Shown piece by piece: positions 63,947 to 64,000 of a stretch of 64,000 nucleotides of DNA. A program made the position numbers and the translations under genes. The notes under the pieces are model-generated. The model saw nothing but the letters and a program-made list of their open reading frames with translations, made no database searches and was not told where the DNA came from. This stretch comes from Streptomyces sp. MMG1533 (GTDB lineage: Bacteria > Actinomycetota > Actinomycetes > Streptomycetales > Streptomycetaceae): NCBI RefSeq assembly GCF_001279775.1, contig NZ_LGDG01000231.1, positions 7,407 through 71,406 of the forward strand, read 5' to 3'. Positions within the stretch are counted from its first letter, which is position 1. Every line of letters begins with the position of its first letter.

Positions 63947-64000
63947 ATGGACTTCAAGATCCGGGAGGTCCGGACAGCTCAGGGACCCAGAGCCCTGCTG
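63947..64000 (+). CDS. Start of a probable IS30-type transposase (cut by window)
   Basis: Only 18 codons are visible: MDFKIREVRTAQGPRALL. This opening is familiar from Streptomyces IS30-family transposases. GGGGA precedes the ATG. GTGGTCGTTGCAACACACCA (63913-63932), 14 bases upstream, looks like an insertion-sequence terminal inverted repeat. If so, the left end of the element is near 63911. Identity rests on a short match and memory of the family, so confidence is moderate. Confidence 0.5.
   Translation, partial: MDFKIREVRTAQGPRALL

Overview
The window reads as the chromosome of a Streptomyces species. GC is very high with strong third-position GC bias, GTG and TTG starts are common, and an SsgA-like sporulation protein, an actinobacterial hopanoid operon and the Streptomyces-type 'CTCAAACGCCGGA' palindromic repeat are present. 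From memory, gene content and order match the S. coelicolor SCO6720-SCO6771 neighbourhood; this was not checked by a search.

Layout. (1) 1-8.3 kb: an ABC-F ATPase cut by the left edge, a GPP34-like protein, a decayed PEP-mutase-like gene, ssgD, a secreted Asp-box protein, small stress-type genes, nfi, a saccharopine-dehydrogenase-like reductase and an MmcQ/YjbR protein. (2) 8.3-15.1 kb: a fatty-acid or branched acyl-CoA oxidation operon (CoA transferase/racemase, acyl-CoA dehydrogenase, thiolase, FadB-like fusion) facing a MerR regulator whose candidate operator resembles one at the operon promoter. (3) 15.3-24.8 kb: amino-acid permease, macrodomain protein, PfkB kinase, M1 peptidase, two decaying secreted peptidases (S15-type with an in-frame stop, M14-type with deletion and frameshifts) and a BCCT transporter. 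(4) 24.8-38 kb: FAD oxidase, an unrecognised Cys-containing protein, a second ABC-F protein, tex, an LPFR small protein, a GlxA regulator with a DJ-1/PfpI partner, a crotonase-like protein, a HATPase protein, idi, a zinc exporter and galE.

(5) 38.2-45.3 kb: seven co-directional, mostly overlapping genes (DUF5941/CDP-alcohol phosphotransferase, CTP-type nucleotidyltransferase, glycerol-1-phosphate-dehydrogenase-like enzyme, second CDP-alcohol phosphotransferase, GT2 glycosyltransferase, TagGH-like ABC exporter). They look like a pathway that makes and exports an unidentified phospho-alditol glycolipid or polymer. This is the best candidate for an undescribed system here.

(6) 45.6-58.5 kb: hopanoid operon hpnC-hpnD-hpnE-prenyl synthase-shc-hpnG-like-hpnH-ispG-dxs-aminotransferase. 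It supplies its own MEP-pathway flux, makes squalene, cyclises it to hopene, adds adenosine, trims and aminates the side chain. A 21-codon leader ORF overlaps hpnC. An XRE-cupin regulator with two matched palindromes and a 40-aa membrane protein follow. (7) 59.3-64 kb: tyrosine phosphatase, GH36 alpha-galactosidase, a c-di-AMP (ydaO-type) riboswitch ahead of a LysM-M23 cell-wall hydrolase, and the start of a probable insertion sequence at the right edge.

A recurring feature is the leaderless promoter: at least a dozen genes have a TAnnnT-type -10 box six to nine bases before the start codon and no ribosome binding site.
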